This document shows, piece after piece, positions 8,473 through 16,763 of a DNA stretch of 64,000 nt (within the stretch, counting starts at the first letter, position 1; every line of letters starts with the position of its first letter). The translations under genes and the position numbers were made by a program. A model generated the notes under the pieces. It ran no database searches and was not told where the DNA came from. It saw nothing but the letters and a program-made list of their open reading frames with translations. Origin of the DNA: Streptococcus tangpeifui (lineage in GTDB: Bacteria > Bacillota > Bacilli > Lactobacillales > Streptococcaceae). Location: contig NZ_JAAKDU010000003.1 in NCBI RefSeq assembly GCF_011038795.1, positions 62,001 through 126,000 on the forward strand, read 5' to 3'.

Positions 8473-9210
8473 TTAGGCCTCTGGCGAATCAGAACTTGCT
8501 GGCACCTCTGTAGACATTGGAGTTTGGTACGACTCCGCTGTTGCAAAAGACTTTTGTGAATTTGAGGACTGTGCTTGAAGGCTAGCCTGAGTTTGATCCG
8601 ACACTTGTGGGTCAGAAAAAGCTTGCGTCATCTGCGAACCAGCATTTTGCGCATTGGTTTGGACGCTGGTGTTGGACTGTGCAGGCAGTCCTTGGTCTTG
8701 ATGGTAAGTACCCATCCAGACTGGCTCTTGCTGGAAATGAGTAGTAGTATTTCCTTGATTTTGGTAGTAGCTTTGTTGATTTGGAAATCCATTATAGGGG
8801 TAAGGATTCTGAGGGATAAAAGGCTGATCCAGCTTTGGCAGTGCAACAAGGAAAAGAATTCCTCCGGTGATAGATAGGATATCCGCAGCGAATCCGCCCA
8901 ATAAGGGAAAGATATTAATTCCGAAAGCCACAATCAACAAGATTGGTGCTGCAACACTTACTCTTGGATCTTTGGAAAATTTAACGACTCCTAAAATCCC
9001 AAACACAAGAATAGCAATACGAATCATTAAAATGAATATAGTAAATATTAGCGCAGTTGCGAAAAAGGATCCAGCTGAATCGCTGTCAAAACTTGCGGCC
9101 GAGAAGGCACCGATATCGATGACTGTCTTAATAATCCTCAATATAAGGGTGAGAATCCCTCCAATTAAGCCAACGAAACCGGCAGCTTTAGCTAAAGTTT
9201 TCTGGTTCAT
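8473..9210 (-). CDS. Small multi-span membrane protein with Q/S-rich tail, paralogue 3 of 3
   Basis: A 245-residue protein. Residues 1-135 form about four membrane segments that align with the proteins at 5749 and 6248 (FVGLIGGILTLILRIIK; VFGILGVVKFSKDPRV; GFAADILSITGGILF). Residues 140-245 are a low-complexity hydrophilic tail rich in Gln, Ser, Asn and Tyr that the two paralogues lack. ATG 9210 is preferred over an upstream in-frame ATG because GGAGGG lies just before it and overlaps the upstream one. Function unknown; the tail looks like a flexible cytoplasmic or wall-facing region. Confidence 0.7.
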   Translation of the reverse strand: MNQKTLAKAAGFVGLIGGILTLILRIIKTVIDIGAFSAASFDSDSAGSFFATALIFTIFILMIRIAILVFGILGVVKFSKDPRVSVAAPILLIVAFGINIFPLLGGFAADILSITGGILFLVALPKLDQPFIPQNPYPYNGFPNQQSYYQNQGNTTTHFQQEPVWMGTYHQDQGLPAQSNTSVQTNAQNAGSQMTQAFSDPQVSDQTQASLQAQSSNSQKSFATAESYQTPMSTEVPASSDSPEA

Positions 9211-9790
9211 AACGTTTCCCTCCATCTGAATTTTCTACTAGCCTACCAGATAGTGGTTAGAAAATCAAGGCAGATTATTAGGACTCATTTTTTGCTTGTA
9301 ACAATAAGAGCTGATTGTAGTAAGCAAAAGGTTAACAAGACAAGAGCAGTAGTGACTGAAACCAGAAGCAACTAACTCAGATTAATTGGGCCTGTTTCAT
9401 CATCTTTACATCTGATAAAGAATCCGGTGAAAGGAGCAGTGAAGCGAATAAGAAGACAAACAAATCCCAGAGCTTAGTCGTTTATAGGTTATTGGCGCTT
9501 AGCTAATTTAGAAAGGAGAAAAAGGGAAGACTTCTGTCAATTAGGTTACCTTACTTATCCCGTTTTAATATCGAGTAGCTTTGGCATTTATTTTTTCCTT
9601 TATTTCTTTATTAGTAGTATTATAAACTCATACAGATTAGATCTAAAAATACTGTAGAATAAATTTATCCGAGTTTTGTTTGGGTGTTAATAGGGGATTA
9701 ATCCGTATCAGACTATGTTCCAAACTGTTTGATTGACCAAACTATCTCTATGTAGTAATATATAAAAGCTAAAAAGAATTGAGGGAAGAA
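9211..9790. other. Intergenic region, no gene seen; promoter at its right end
   Basis: About 580 bp without a supported reading frame. It is AT-rich toward the right. A good promoter (TTGACC at 9733, 17-bp spacer, TAATAT at 9756) reads into the VOC gene at 9791. Nothing else was recognised. Confidence 0.6.
9733..9761 (+). promoter_or_regulatory. Sigma-A type promoter for VOC-VOC-GNAT run
   Basis: TTGACC and TAATAT are separated by exactly 17 bp and end 29 bp before the ATG of the first VOC gene. Confidence 0.6.
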
Positions 9791-10231
9791 ATGATTAAAG
9801 CTATTGAACTTTATTTAGTAACGGACAAAGACGGCCAGGCGGCTGTCGATTTTTATGAGCAGGTCTTTGGTGCTAAAATTTTAGCCAAGACTACTTTTGG
9901 TCAAGCCATTCCTGACTGTCCAGAAGAAAACAAGAATCTGCTCTTAAATGCGCAGCTGGATATTGGTGGAATTCACCTGCAAATTTCTGATAATAACCCA
10001 GAAGCTGACTACATTTTGGGGAATAATATCTCAGCCTGTCTTCAGCTTGATGATGCAGATCAGGCGCGTGAACTATATGATCAATTAGCCCAAGAAGCCC
10101 GTCATATCGAGCTAGAGCTGCAGGAGATGCCTTGGAGTCCCGCTTACGGAATCATTGTTGATAAATTCGGCATGACGTGGCAAATTAATACGACTATTGA
10201 GGGCTTTGTATCTGAAAATGTAAACTTCTAA
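9791..10231 (+). CDS. VOC-family (PhnB/glyoxalase-like) protein
   Basis: A 146-residue vicinal-oxygen-chelate fold protein: opening IELYLVTDKDGQAAVDFYEQVFGA, then an INxH-like GGIHLQISDN, and the closing PAYGIIVDKFGMTWQINT, typical of PhnB-like members. Family members bind a metal or a small molecule; substrate unknown. ATG 9791 lies a few bases after GAGGGAAG; an in-frame TTG at 9779 is part of that site. Followed by another VOC protein and a GNAT enzyme on the same strand. Confidence 0.8.
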   Translation: MIKAIELYLVTDKDGQAAVDFYEQVFGAKILAKTTFGQAIPDCPEENKNLLLNAQLDIGGIHLQISDNNPEADYILGNNISACLQLDDADQARELYDQLAQEARHIELELQEMPWSPAYGIIVDKFGMTWQINTTIEGFVSENVNF

Positions 10232-10309
10232 AATAATTTTGTATCCGTAAAGATGCGTTAGGCAAATATTCCCATTTGCTGAAAAAAAGACTATAATGTG
10301 AGGTAAACG

Positions 10310-10678
10310 ATGTTAAATAAAGAAGTAGGAATTATGCTCTATGTGGATGATGTAGATTCTGAGAGGGATTTTTGGCAGACCATCGGTTGTAAAATTGAAT
10401 CGGAAACGGAAACCATGGGGTATCCAAGTTTTAAGATGCGGCCGACAGCTGACAGTTCAGCACTCTTTACCGTTTATGCCAAAGAGTTTATCCGTCAAGT
10501 TTCCCCCGAGGTTGTAGACAACCAGCCTAGTCTCTTATTTGAGAGTGAGGAGCTTTTGATGCTTCATGCTAAGATTTCAGCTGTGACTGACAAAGTTGGG
10601 CCCATCCAGACTGATCCCTTCCCAAGCTTTAATTTCGCCAGCCCAAGCGGTCATTATTACGTTGTTAAAGGTGTTTAA
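10310..10678 (+). CDS. VOC-family (glyoxalase/bleomycin-resistance-like) protein
   Basis: A 122-residue single-domain VOC protein with IMLYVDDVDSERDFWQTIGC at the start and NFASPSGHYYVVKGV at the end. It is diverged from the preceding VOC gene, so not a recent duplicate. GAGGTAAACG precedes ATG. The GNAT gene begins 15 bp downstream, implying co-transcription. Substrate unknown. Confidence 0.75.
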   Translation: MLNKEVGIMLYVDDVDSERDFWQTIGCKIESETETMGYPSFKMRPTADSSALFTVYAKEFIRQVSPEVVDNQPSLLFESEELLMLHAKISAVTDKVGPIQTDPFPSFNFASPSGHYYVVKGV

Positions 10679-10692
10679 ATGGAGGTAACGAT

Positions 10693-11160
10693 ATGGCAAT
10701 TCGGCGTGCAAAGGTAGCGGATATTCCCGCATTGGAGAAACTTTTGGAAGATATCCTCTTGGTTCACCATCGCGTCCGGCCCGACCTTTTTAAGGAGACA
10801 GGTAAGAAATTTACCCGTCAAGAGTTGGAAGAACTGGTGCTCGAGGAGTCCAAGCCAATTTTTGTTTATGAAGACGAGCGAGGAAATATCCTAGGTCACC
10901 TCTTTACTGTCATTGAAAAGCATGAGGGGAATACTGACCAACCTCGCAAGACCCTCTTTATTGACGATCTTTGCGTGGCAGAAGAAGCGCGTGGTCAGCA
11001 AATTGGCCAGAAACTCTTCAATTTTGCTCGTGCCTACGCCAAGGAACTTGGCTGTTATAACTTGACTCTCCACGTTTGGAATGCCAATGAAGGGGCTTTG
11101 CGTTTTTACAAGCGTCAAGGTTTGCAGGAACAGTTTACTTCAATGGAAGAAATCCTGTAA
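10693..11160 (+). CDS. GNAT-family N-acetyltransferase
   Basis: A 155-residue GNAT. The acetyl-CoA pyrophosphate loop is EEARGQQIGQKL (an R/QxxGxG/A-type loop), preceded by the beta4 strand LFIDDLCVAE and followed by LTLHVWNANEGALRFYKRQGL, the usual beta5-alpha4 end. A strong GGAGGTAACG stands before ATG. Resembles YhbS/RimI-like small acetyltransferases; the acceptor is unknown. Confidence 0.85.
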   Translation: MAIRRAKVADIPALEKLLEDILLVHHRVRPDLFKETGKKFTRQELEELVLEESKPIFVYEDERGNILGHLFTVIEKHEGNTDQPRKTLFIDDLCVAEEARGQQIGQKLFNFARAYAKELGCYNLTLHVWNANEGALRFYKRQGLQEQFTSMEEIL

Positions 11161-11316
11161 ACCAGAAGTTCCAATAGGCGCTCTGAGACTATTCATTTGA
11201 ACTTACAGAGCTTTGTAAGAGTTTTTACAAGGCTTTTCTATTACCATAAAAATTCTGCGTCGCTGCCTGACTATGATAATCTGAAGGCGATGGTTAAGCT
11301 GATTATTATTGGTTTT

Positions 11317-11400
11317 ATACTCAGTTAAAATCAAAGTTAGCCTTTTAGACGTCCATTAATCTTAAGGAAACGATGCAGTTACGGCAGAGGCTTGTTCCCT
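11317..11400. repeat. Probable partial MITE-like element
   Basis: It begins TACTCAGTTAAAATCA, close to the left end TACTCAAAGAAAATCA at 57965, and contains CAGTTACGGCAGAGGCTT, comparable to GGTTACGGCAAGCTGAAG at about 58015. No right end was found, so it may be decayed. Confidence 0.4.
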
Positions 11401-11425
11401 AAGGAATCCGAACTTGATAACAAAC

Positions 11426-11758
11426 GAGAGTGAGACAAACAGCCATGATAGCCTAGCCCCCACCCACAAAGCATTGTAATCTCTGGAGATTACGTATAAA
11501 AAAATCGGTAAATTGTTATGAAATGGTGATTTCGTTTTTCTGCGTTCTTTTATTTTTAGACTCTGTCCTCTGCCGCTCCCTTGTTTTTAGGCAGTCTATC
11601 CCCAGCTGCCAAACGCCACTGGAGACTTTCAATCTCACTTTCACACGGTTTGATTGGGATACAAAGCCATTAAGCCATGCAAGGGAATTTAGGAAAATCG
11701 ACGCAGGTGATAAAAAGTACCTAGGAGATTTTATGCTTTTAGTAGCCAAATTTAATTT
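11426..11758. repeat. GAGAGTGAGAC mosaic intergenic repeat, copy 2
   Basis: The middle part (GGCAGTCTATCCCCAG, then CTGCCAAA, then ACTGGAG) matches 46436-46475. The right part (CAAAGCCATTAAGCCATGCA, then GGAATTTAGGAAAA, then CCTAGGAGATTTTA) matches 59164-59232. It joins modules found separately elsewhere in the window. Confidence 0.6.
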
Positions 11759-11939
11759 GTAAAGACAACAACTCTGTGCAGCATTGTAGACGTGTTTAAT
11801 GACATAAGACAGCTATTAAAATGAGCACACGAAGGGATAACGAGGATGGCTACACTAGAATTTAAAATGAGATTGTGTGGATATTTTCAATGATTTCTCA
11901 TTTTTCTTGATTTTACTAGTTTCCCTAGGGTGGGGATTA

Positions 11940-11948
11940 TGTTAAAAT
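11940..11948 (+). promoter_or_regulatory. Extended -10 promoter of the kinase pair
   Basis: TGT-TAAAAT lies 34 bp before the ATG of the first kinase. No clear -35 is seen, as at several other promoters in this window that depend on TGN. Confidence 0.45.
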
Positions 11949-11982
11949 AACTTTATATTAACAGTTTACGGAAAGGACTCAC

Positions 11983-13311
11983 ATGTCCCTAGCACTATTA
12001 TCAGTAGCCATCATCCAGCAGTTTATGCTCAAACTGATCCTTTGTGCAGCCGAATGGTCATTATTTACTTATGTGACGGGAATCAGGCCTAGGTTTTATA
12101 AGGTCGGTTTTTTGATTGGACTGCACATGGTTCTGTCTTTTTTTCTAACACCTTATATTGGTGAAGTTACGGTTGGTCTCTTACTTTATTTTGTGATTAT
12201 TAGTTATAAGATGCCTAAAAGCCGTCTTGTGGAAAATTTTTTCTTTGCCCTCTATCCGCCGGTTCTCTTTTCCATTCTTTGGAATTTTGTGGCAAGAATT
12301 GTTTTTCCCTTCCTCTTTAATCACCCTTTGAATTATTTTCTGGACAGCTTCGTCTGGAATATGCTGATTTTGATTGCTGTAACTCTATTAGAACGATTTT
12401 TACGGGAGTTCTATCAGATTGACTACATCTCCATGAAGAACAGTGTCTGGCTGGATAAGCGAACTCAAAGTAATTTTTGGGTTACTCTGTCGGAAATGCT
12501 GAGTTATTTTATTCTGTATTATTTCCTTGTGTTTATGCAGCGGCTGCATATTGGAAAGTTACTGGGAATTCCTGTTTCCGTACTGATAATCGTAGTTACA
12601 GTTGTTTATTTGGCAGTTTTAATGAAGGTTCTCATCCTGATTGACTATTATTCAAGGGAATATCTAAAGGATTTGAGGCGTACGGAACAAAAGCACTATC
12701 TGGAAAATCTAGAAAGTTATAGCCAGCAAATCGAAGAACTGTATCAGTCGGTTCGTTCTTTCCGGCATGATTACAACAATATTTTACTCAGTTTGAAAGG
12801 GAGTATTGAAAGTGGTGACCTCCATCTGGTTACCCGAGTTTTCGATGAGATTTTCCAGGAAAATATTGCTGGTTTGGATTCAAGGGATCGTCAGGCTAAA
12901 TTGATTAATATCATGATGCCCGAGATTAAGTCCTTTCTCTTTATCAAAATAGGGGAATTTGAGAGCCAGAATTATAAGCTGGTCTTGAATATTCCTGATA
13001 TTATCATGGACTGCGGTGTTTCAAGTTCTGCGGGACTGACTATTTTTTCAGAAATGTTTGACAGAGTTATGCCTTGGTTGAAGGAAAATCCTGCAGGTTT
13101 AGTCAATGTGAGAATTATTGAGGAAAATGGCGTTCAATCCTTTAGTTTGGAATTTACACCTTATCAGCAGGCGGCCTTGGATCAATTAGCTGACTTGTCG
13201 CTTGAAAGCCGAAGGAATCTTAATCACTACCGTAAATTGACCTTTGCACAAGGAGTACATGATCAAACCTTCTACCAAGAATTACGTGTTAGGAGGAAGT
13301 CAGACCGATGA
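11983..13311 (+). CDS. HPK10-type (ComD/BlpH/AgrC-like) sensor with phospho-acceptor His but degenerate ATPase domain
   Basis: A 442-residue protein. Residues about 1-220 form six or more membrane segments; a linker leads to LENLESYSQQIEELY and the H-box SFRHDYNNIL with His262, the exact form seen in peptide-pheromone kinases. The C-terminal part has the spacing of a GHKL ATPase but not its residues: at the N-box it reads SEMFDRVMPW (Arg361 where Asn is needed), and at the G-box RRNLNHYRKL in place of a glycine-rich turn. So it can probably be phosphorylated but not bind ATP. GGAAAGGA precedes ATG. Its stop overlaps the start of the next gene (ATGA), implying coupled translation with a sister protein that has the opposite defect. 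No response regulator adjoins. Confidence 0.8.
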   Translation: MSLALLSVAIIQQFMLKLILCAAEWSLFTYVTGIRPRFYKVGFLIGLHMVLSFFLTPYIGEVTVGLLLYFVIISYKMPKSRLVENFFFALYPPVLFSILWNFVARIVFPFLFNHPLNYFLDSFVWNMLILIAVTLLERFLREFYQIDYISMKNSVWLDKRTQSNFWVTLSEMLSYFILYYFLVFMQRLHIGKLLGIPVSVLIIVVTVVYLAVLMKVLILIDYYSREYLKDLRRTEQKHYLENLESYSQQIEELYQSVRSFRHDYNNILLSLKGSIESGDLHLVTRVFDEIFQENIAGLDSRDRQAKLINIMMPEIKSFLFIKIGEFESQNYKLVLNIPDIIMDCGVSSSAGLTIFSEMFDRVMPWLKENPAGLVNVRIIEENGVQSFSLEFTPYQQAALDQLADLSLESRRNLNHYRKLTFAQGVHDQTFYQELRVRRKSDR

Positions 13312-14636
13312 TAGTTTTAAAACAGTTATTATTTTCTTGGACAATTTTCTGGTCTGGCTGGTATGTCTTCAACTGGATCAGTAAACTCAATTTGCCTCTG
13401 AAAAAACTGCTTCCGGTTTCAGTTTTTTCAGCTATTGTTATCTTTTTCAGTTCCAAAACAGGCACAGTAGTGGATGTTGTTCATCTCTTATTAATTGAAT
13501 TCATCTTCTTTAAGTTTCAGCCTAAACGTGAACTCCTTTTCTATGCCTTCTATACGGCTATTGGACTTGAATTTCTCCTCAGCCTGTCTTACTATATTGT
13601 CTTTGGTATGGATCCTAATCAGATCGACTTAGCGGCCTACCCGCTGACCAAGTTGATTCTTGCTAATCTTTTGGTTATCCCTGAATACTGGGTTGTCCAT
13701 ACTATCTTTAACCTCAATTTTAAATCAATAACGGAAAGCGAAAGCAGTAGAGTTAAGAAATTCTTAGTTGAAATCACAGTGGCTCTCTTTATCTCTTATG
13801 TTATTTTGCACGCTGTTTATCTTCTGCGTTACATCAATAATCCTACCATTGATTGGATTTCTGACAATCGCAACAAGGTCATTTTTATTGGGGTGACAGT
13901 ATTTTGCTGGTTTCTCTTTGGTTTCAACCGCTGGATTAGACGGACTTTGAAGGAAGATATTGAAACTGACCGGGAAATGCACATCGCTAACCTAGAATCT
14001 TACAATCATCGGGTTGAGTCGCTTTATGCTGAATTGAGTAGTTTTAAGAAAAATTACCAAGCAGCTTTAGAAAAATTGGCTAAGAGCATTGCCAGCCAAG
14101 ATATGACTAAGATTCAATCAACTTACAATGAGATTATGGGCGATGCTGCCCAAGATCAGCAGCTGATTCAATCTAAAAACCTTGACATTGGTAAGCTCTC
14201 ATCTATCCATATTTCACCGATTAAAAGCATGCTGTCGGCTAAGATTTTGTTGGCTCAGGAAGAAGGACTAGAAGTTACTATTGAAGCACCTGATGAAATT
14301 AATCAGATTCCGATGAAGATTATTGATTTAGTCACTATTATTGGTATTTTGAGCGATAATGCTATTGAGGCTGCCAAAGAATCCAAAGATAAGGCTGTCA
14401 ATGTGGCCTATTTCAAGGTTGATAATCAGCAGTTCTTTGTGATTGAAAACTCAACCAAAGAAGAACAAGTCGCTATCAGCCATATTTTTGAAAATGGCTA
14501 CTCGTCAAAAGGAGAAGATCGTGGGATCGGCTTAGCCAATGTGGAGCGAATTATTTCTCAGTATGCTAATGTCAGTCTTTCGACACGGTCGGCAGATTAT
14601 TGCTTCCGGCAAACCCTGTCAATGACAGAGAACTAG
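13308..14636 (+). CDS. HPK10-type sensor with intact ATPase domain but no phospho-acceptor His
   Basis: A 442-residue protein, the same length and layout as its upstream neighbour: about six membrane segments (1-215), then IANLESYNHRVESLY, then SSFKKNYQAAL where family members have FRHDYNN; the His is Lys248. The ATPase domain is intact: N-box GILSDNAIEAAKES (Asn351) and G-box GEDRGIGLANVERI (from Gly406). It can probably bind ATP but not autophosphorylate. The start overlaps the neighbour's stop by 4 bp, with AGGAGGAAG upstream inside that gene. The pair could act as a heterodimer with phosphotransfer in trans. A terminator follows; no regulator gene is next to it. Confidence 0.82.
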   Translation: MIVLKQLLFSWTIFWSGWYVFNWISKLNLPLKKLLPVSVFSAIVIFFSSKTGTVVDVVHLLLIEFIFFKFQPKRELLFYAFYTAIGLEFLLSLSYYIVFGMDPNQIDLAAYPLTKLILANLLVIPEYWVVHTIFNLNFKSITESESSRVKKFLVEITVALFISYVILHAVYLLRYINNPTIDWISDNRNKVIFIGVTVFCWFLFGFNRWIRRTLKEDIETDREMHIANLESYNHRVESLYAELSSFKKNYQAALEKLAKSIASQDMTKIQSTYNEIMGDAAQDQQLIQSKNLDIGKLSSIHISPIKSMLSAKILLAQEEGLEVTIEAPDEINQIPMKIIDLVTIIGILSDNAIEAAKESKDKAVNVAYFKVDNQQFFVIENSTKEEQVAISHIFENGYSSKGEDRGIGLANVERIISQYANVSLSTRSADYCFRQTLSMTEN

Positions 14637-14643
14637 TCACAAT

Positions 14644-14680
14644 TAAGGCTTTTGGGATGTTCCCAGAGCCTTTTGTTTTG
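14644..14680 (+). terminator. Intrinsic terminator after the kinase pair
   Basis: AAGGCTTTTGGGA and TCCCAGAGCCTT form an imperfect stem with a TGT loop, followed by TTGTTTTG. It begins 8 bp after the stop. Confidence 0.7.
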
Positions 14681-14749
14681 TAAAAAAGCCCCTGCTCTAT
14701 TGAGCAAGGATCCTTTTGATTTATTTTAAAGATTCGTTTTCTTAACTGG

Positions 14750-15373
14750 TTACCGCTTTTTCCCAAGAATTTTCTTGGTGAGAAAGAGTATATAGCCGAT
14801 AATGATATAAAAGATGGCCAGAACTAGAATATAAGTCAGGACGTAGTCCCAGCCTTTTCTTGTAACGTTGAGAAAGAAGTAGGGAAAGGGGCTGTCTAAG
14901 CTACCAGGAATTGGCCATTTCAAGATAAGACCATTGAGAAGAGCCCAGATACAATAGAGAATAGGCATAAGAGTCCAAACTAGGGGATCTAATGCTTTAT
15001 AAATATTTTTACGATCAAAGATAAGGGTGTCACCAATCATGCCAAGCGGTGCGATATAGTGAACTAAGAAGTTTCGGATGTTCCAGTAATCAGCTGGGGT
15101 TACCTTAGGTGCTAGCATAAAGTGATAAACTAAGAAAGTCAAAGTAATGACCAGAGTTGTACTTCCCTTAATCCGCAACAAGGTGGGATGCTGATTGATG
15201 GAACCTCCTTTAGCTTCTAAATAGATATGGTAAAAATGACTGGAAAAAACAAGGATATTGGACAGAACAGTATAGTAAAGTATCATTCCAGGCCCATCTT
15301 TGGCAATCTGCATTGAGACACCGATAAGACCGCAGAAACCAAAAATGAGACGATAGATTTGTGTTAAAGACAT
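14750..15373 (-). CDS. Pr6Pr-family membrane protein
   Basis: A 207-residue protein with six predicted membrane segments, a start MSLTQIYRLIFGFCGLIGV, the loop LVHYIAPLGMIGDTLIFD and an end ending KKILGKKR. This matches the Pr6Pr (FAR-17a/AIG1-like) family of six-helix proteins, which in eukaryotes includes fatty-acid ester hydrolases; the bacterial role is unknown. It converges on the kinase pair and is divergent from the Mbeg1-like gene. Confidence 0.7.
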   Translation of the reverse strand: MSLTQIYRLIFGFCGLIGVSMQIAKDGPGMILYYTVLSNILVFSSHFYHIYLEAKGGSINQHPTLLRIKGSTTLVITLTFLVYHFMLAPKVTPADYWNIRNFLVHYIAPLGMIGDTLIFDRKNIYKALDPLVWTLMPILYCIWALLNGLILKWPIPGSLDSPFPYFFLNVTRKGWDYVLTYILVLAIFYIIIGYILFLTKKILGKKR

Positions 15374-15476
15374 CAGTATATAACTCTCCCAAATTATTTA
15401 ATCTGTTTACTATACTACCATAGTTGAAGGCTTTCGACTAGCTGCTTAGCATAATTTTCAGATATCTTTAAAAATA

Positions 15477-15485
15477 TGCTATACT
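15477..15485 (+). promoter_or_regulatory. Extended -10 promoter for the Mbeg1-like gene
   Basis: TGC-TATACT lies 25 bp before ATG 15510, with AGAGGGAG as ribosome-binding site between them. Confidence 0.55.
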
Positions 15486-15509
15486 GGTGCTAGTAGAGAG
15501 GGAGATTTT

Positions 15510-16664
15510 ATGCCAAATATTTTAGACTATATCAAAAATCATGGTGAAAAAACTTTTTCAGACTTGATGCTCAACAGCATTGATATAGCTATTATCAACG
15601 AATTGGGTTACCTGCCTTTAGGAGAACAGTTACATTTAACGCAGCCAGTTACCTTGCAGGCACTGAAAGAAGATTTTCAGGCCAGCGGTAAAAAAGTTCA
15701 CTATTCCTTTACTGTTACCAAGCAGCGTGTGGAGCTTTTGAAAGCTGTCCTTGCTGCTCCACGCTATCAAGGCTTGAGTTTGGTCTCTTATATCAATGAT
15801 ATTGATCCGCAATTTGAAAAGCAATTTGCTGCGATGGTTCTCAGTCTGCCGAATATTAATCATTATCAGGTTATTTTCCGAGGAACTGATGAAACGCTTA
15901 TCGGTTGGAAGGAAGATTTTAAGATGACTTATGCCAGTGAGATTCCTGCACAGCGGCAAGCCTTAGCCTACCTGATTAAGATTTTAGAGGCTAGCGACTG
16001 TCGCTATACTGTAACAGGTCATTCTAAGGGTGGCAATCTGGCTCTCTACGCCGCAGCTAATTTACCAGAAGATTTTCAAGCAAGGATTGACCAATTATTT
16101 ATCTTTGATGCACCGGGCCTGCATAATCGCGTTTTGCACAGTCAGGGTTATCAGGCCATTCGGGATAAGGTGCTCTGTCTGAGACCCAAGGATTCCATAG
16201 TTGGCAGTATGTTAAAAAATGACCTTGCTAGCTGCTTTATTGAAAGCAAGGCCATCGGAACTTTCCAGCATGACGTGGCCACTTGGGAAGTGAATGGTAC
16301 AGACTGGCAATTTGCTTCCGGTCAATCTGAACTCAGTCAGGCTTTAGAAGAGACCTTTAGTCAATGGACACAAGAGCTTTCCAAGCAAGAGCTCAAAATT
16401 CTCTTTGATACAGTCTTTGATATTTTCTTGGAGAATGATGTTGCCACTCTGGATGATTTTCAAGCTGACATTCTTAAAAGTGCCAAAACAATTATGACAG
16501 CTTTCTCCCAGCTCCCGGCTGACAAACGGCAATTACTCAATAAATCAGCGCTCAGTCTCTTGAGTATCTTTGTGAAATCACGTTTTGAACAACTCAATTT
16601 TCCAAATCCCAAACAGTTATCGGAAAAATGGCGGAACTTGTTAGGAGAGAGGGAAGAACGATAA
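15510..16664 (+). CDS. Mbeg1-like (DUF2974) alpha/beta hydrolase
   Basis: A 384-residue protein with the lipase-like elbow TGHSKGGNLALYAA (Ser172 as putative nucleophile), preceded by YQVIFRGTDETLIGWKEDF and followed by IFDAPGLHN and DSIVGSML, the pattern of DUF2974 proteins. The C-terminal third is helical and lacks a signal peptide, so it is cytoplasmic. Family members are presumed hydrolases; the substrate is not known. RBS GAGGGAG. Confidence 0.8.
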   Translation: MPNILDYIKNHGEKTFSDLMLNSIDIAIINELGYLPLGEQLHLTQPVTLQALKEDFQASGKKVHYSFTVTKQRVELLKAVLAAPRYQGLSLVSYINDIDPQFEKQFAAMVLSLPNINHYQVIFRGTDETLIGWKEDFKMTYASEIPAQRQALAYLIKILEASDCRYTVTGHSKGGNLALYAAANLPEDFQARIDQLFIFDAPGLHNRVLHSQGYQAIRDKVLCLRPKDSIVGSMLKNDLASCFIESKAIGTFQHDVATWEVNGTDWQFASGQSELSQALEETFSQWTQELSKQELKILFDTVFDIFLENDVATLDDFQADILKSAKTIMTAFSQLPADKRQLLNKSALSLLSIFVKSRFEQLNFPNPKQLSEKWRNLLGEREER

Positions 16665-16699
16665 GGGCCCTTTAGCTTATAACAAATAAAGGTTATCCC

Positions 16700-16730
16700 T
16701 TGACTTGGAGTTAACTCCAAGGCTTACAAT
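16700..16730 (+). promoter_or_regulatory. MerR-type promoter with 19-bp spacer and palindromic operator
   Basis: TTGACT (16700-16705) and TACAAT (16725-16730) are 19 bp apart, the over-long spacing that MerR proteins correct by DNA distortion. The spacer is filled by an 18-bp perfect palindrome CTTGGAGTTAACTCCAAG (16704-16721). It reads into the merR gene 33 bp downstream, so the gene probably regulates itself. Confidence 0.85.
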
Positions 16731-16763
16731 GTTGAGGATTAATAAGTAAAAGGACACATATTG

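Larger units (their letters stand above)
11161..11982. other. Repeat-filled intergenic region before the kinase pair
   Basis: About 820 bp with no convincing gene. It contains a partial MITE-like left end at 11317 (TACTCAGTTAAAATCA), a GAGAGTGAGAC mosaic repeat at 11426-11758, and an extended -10 (TGT-TAAAAT, 11940-11948) leading to the kinase genes. Two overlapping frames on opposite strands within the repeat are not believed. Confidence 0.6.

Noticed and set aside
11516..11762. Two overlapping short frames on both strands
   Set aside because: Inside mosaic repeat copy 2; composition follows the repeat, and neither has start signals.
13308..14636. The second kinase as a response regulator or LytTR gene
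   Set aside because: It has no receiver or DNA-binding domain; it is a sensor kinase by membrane part and ATPase boxes.
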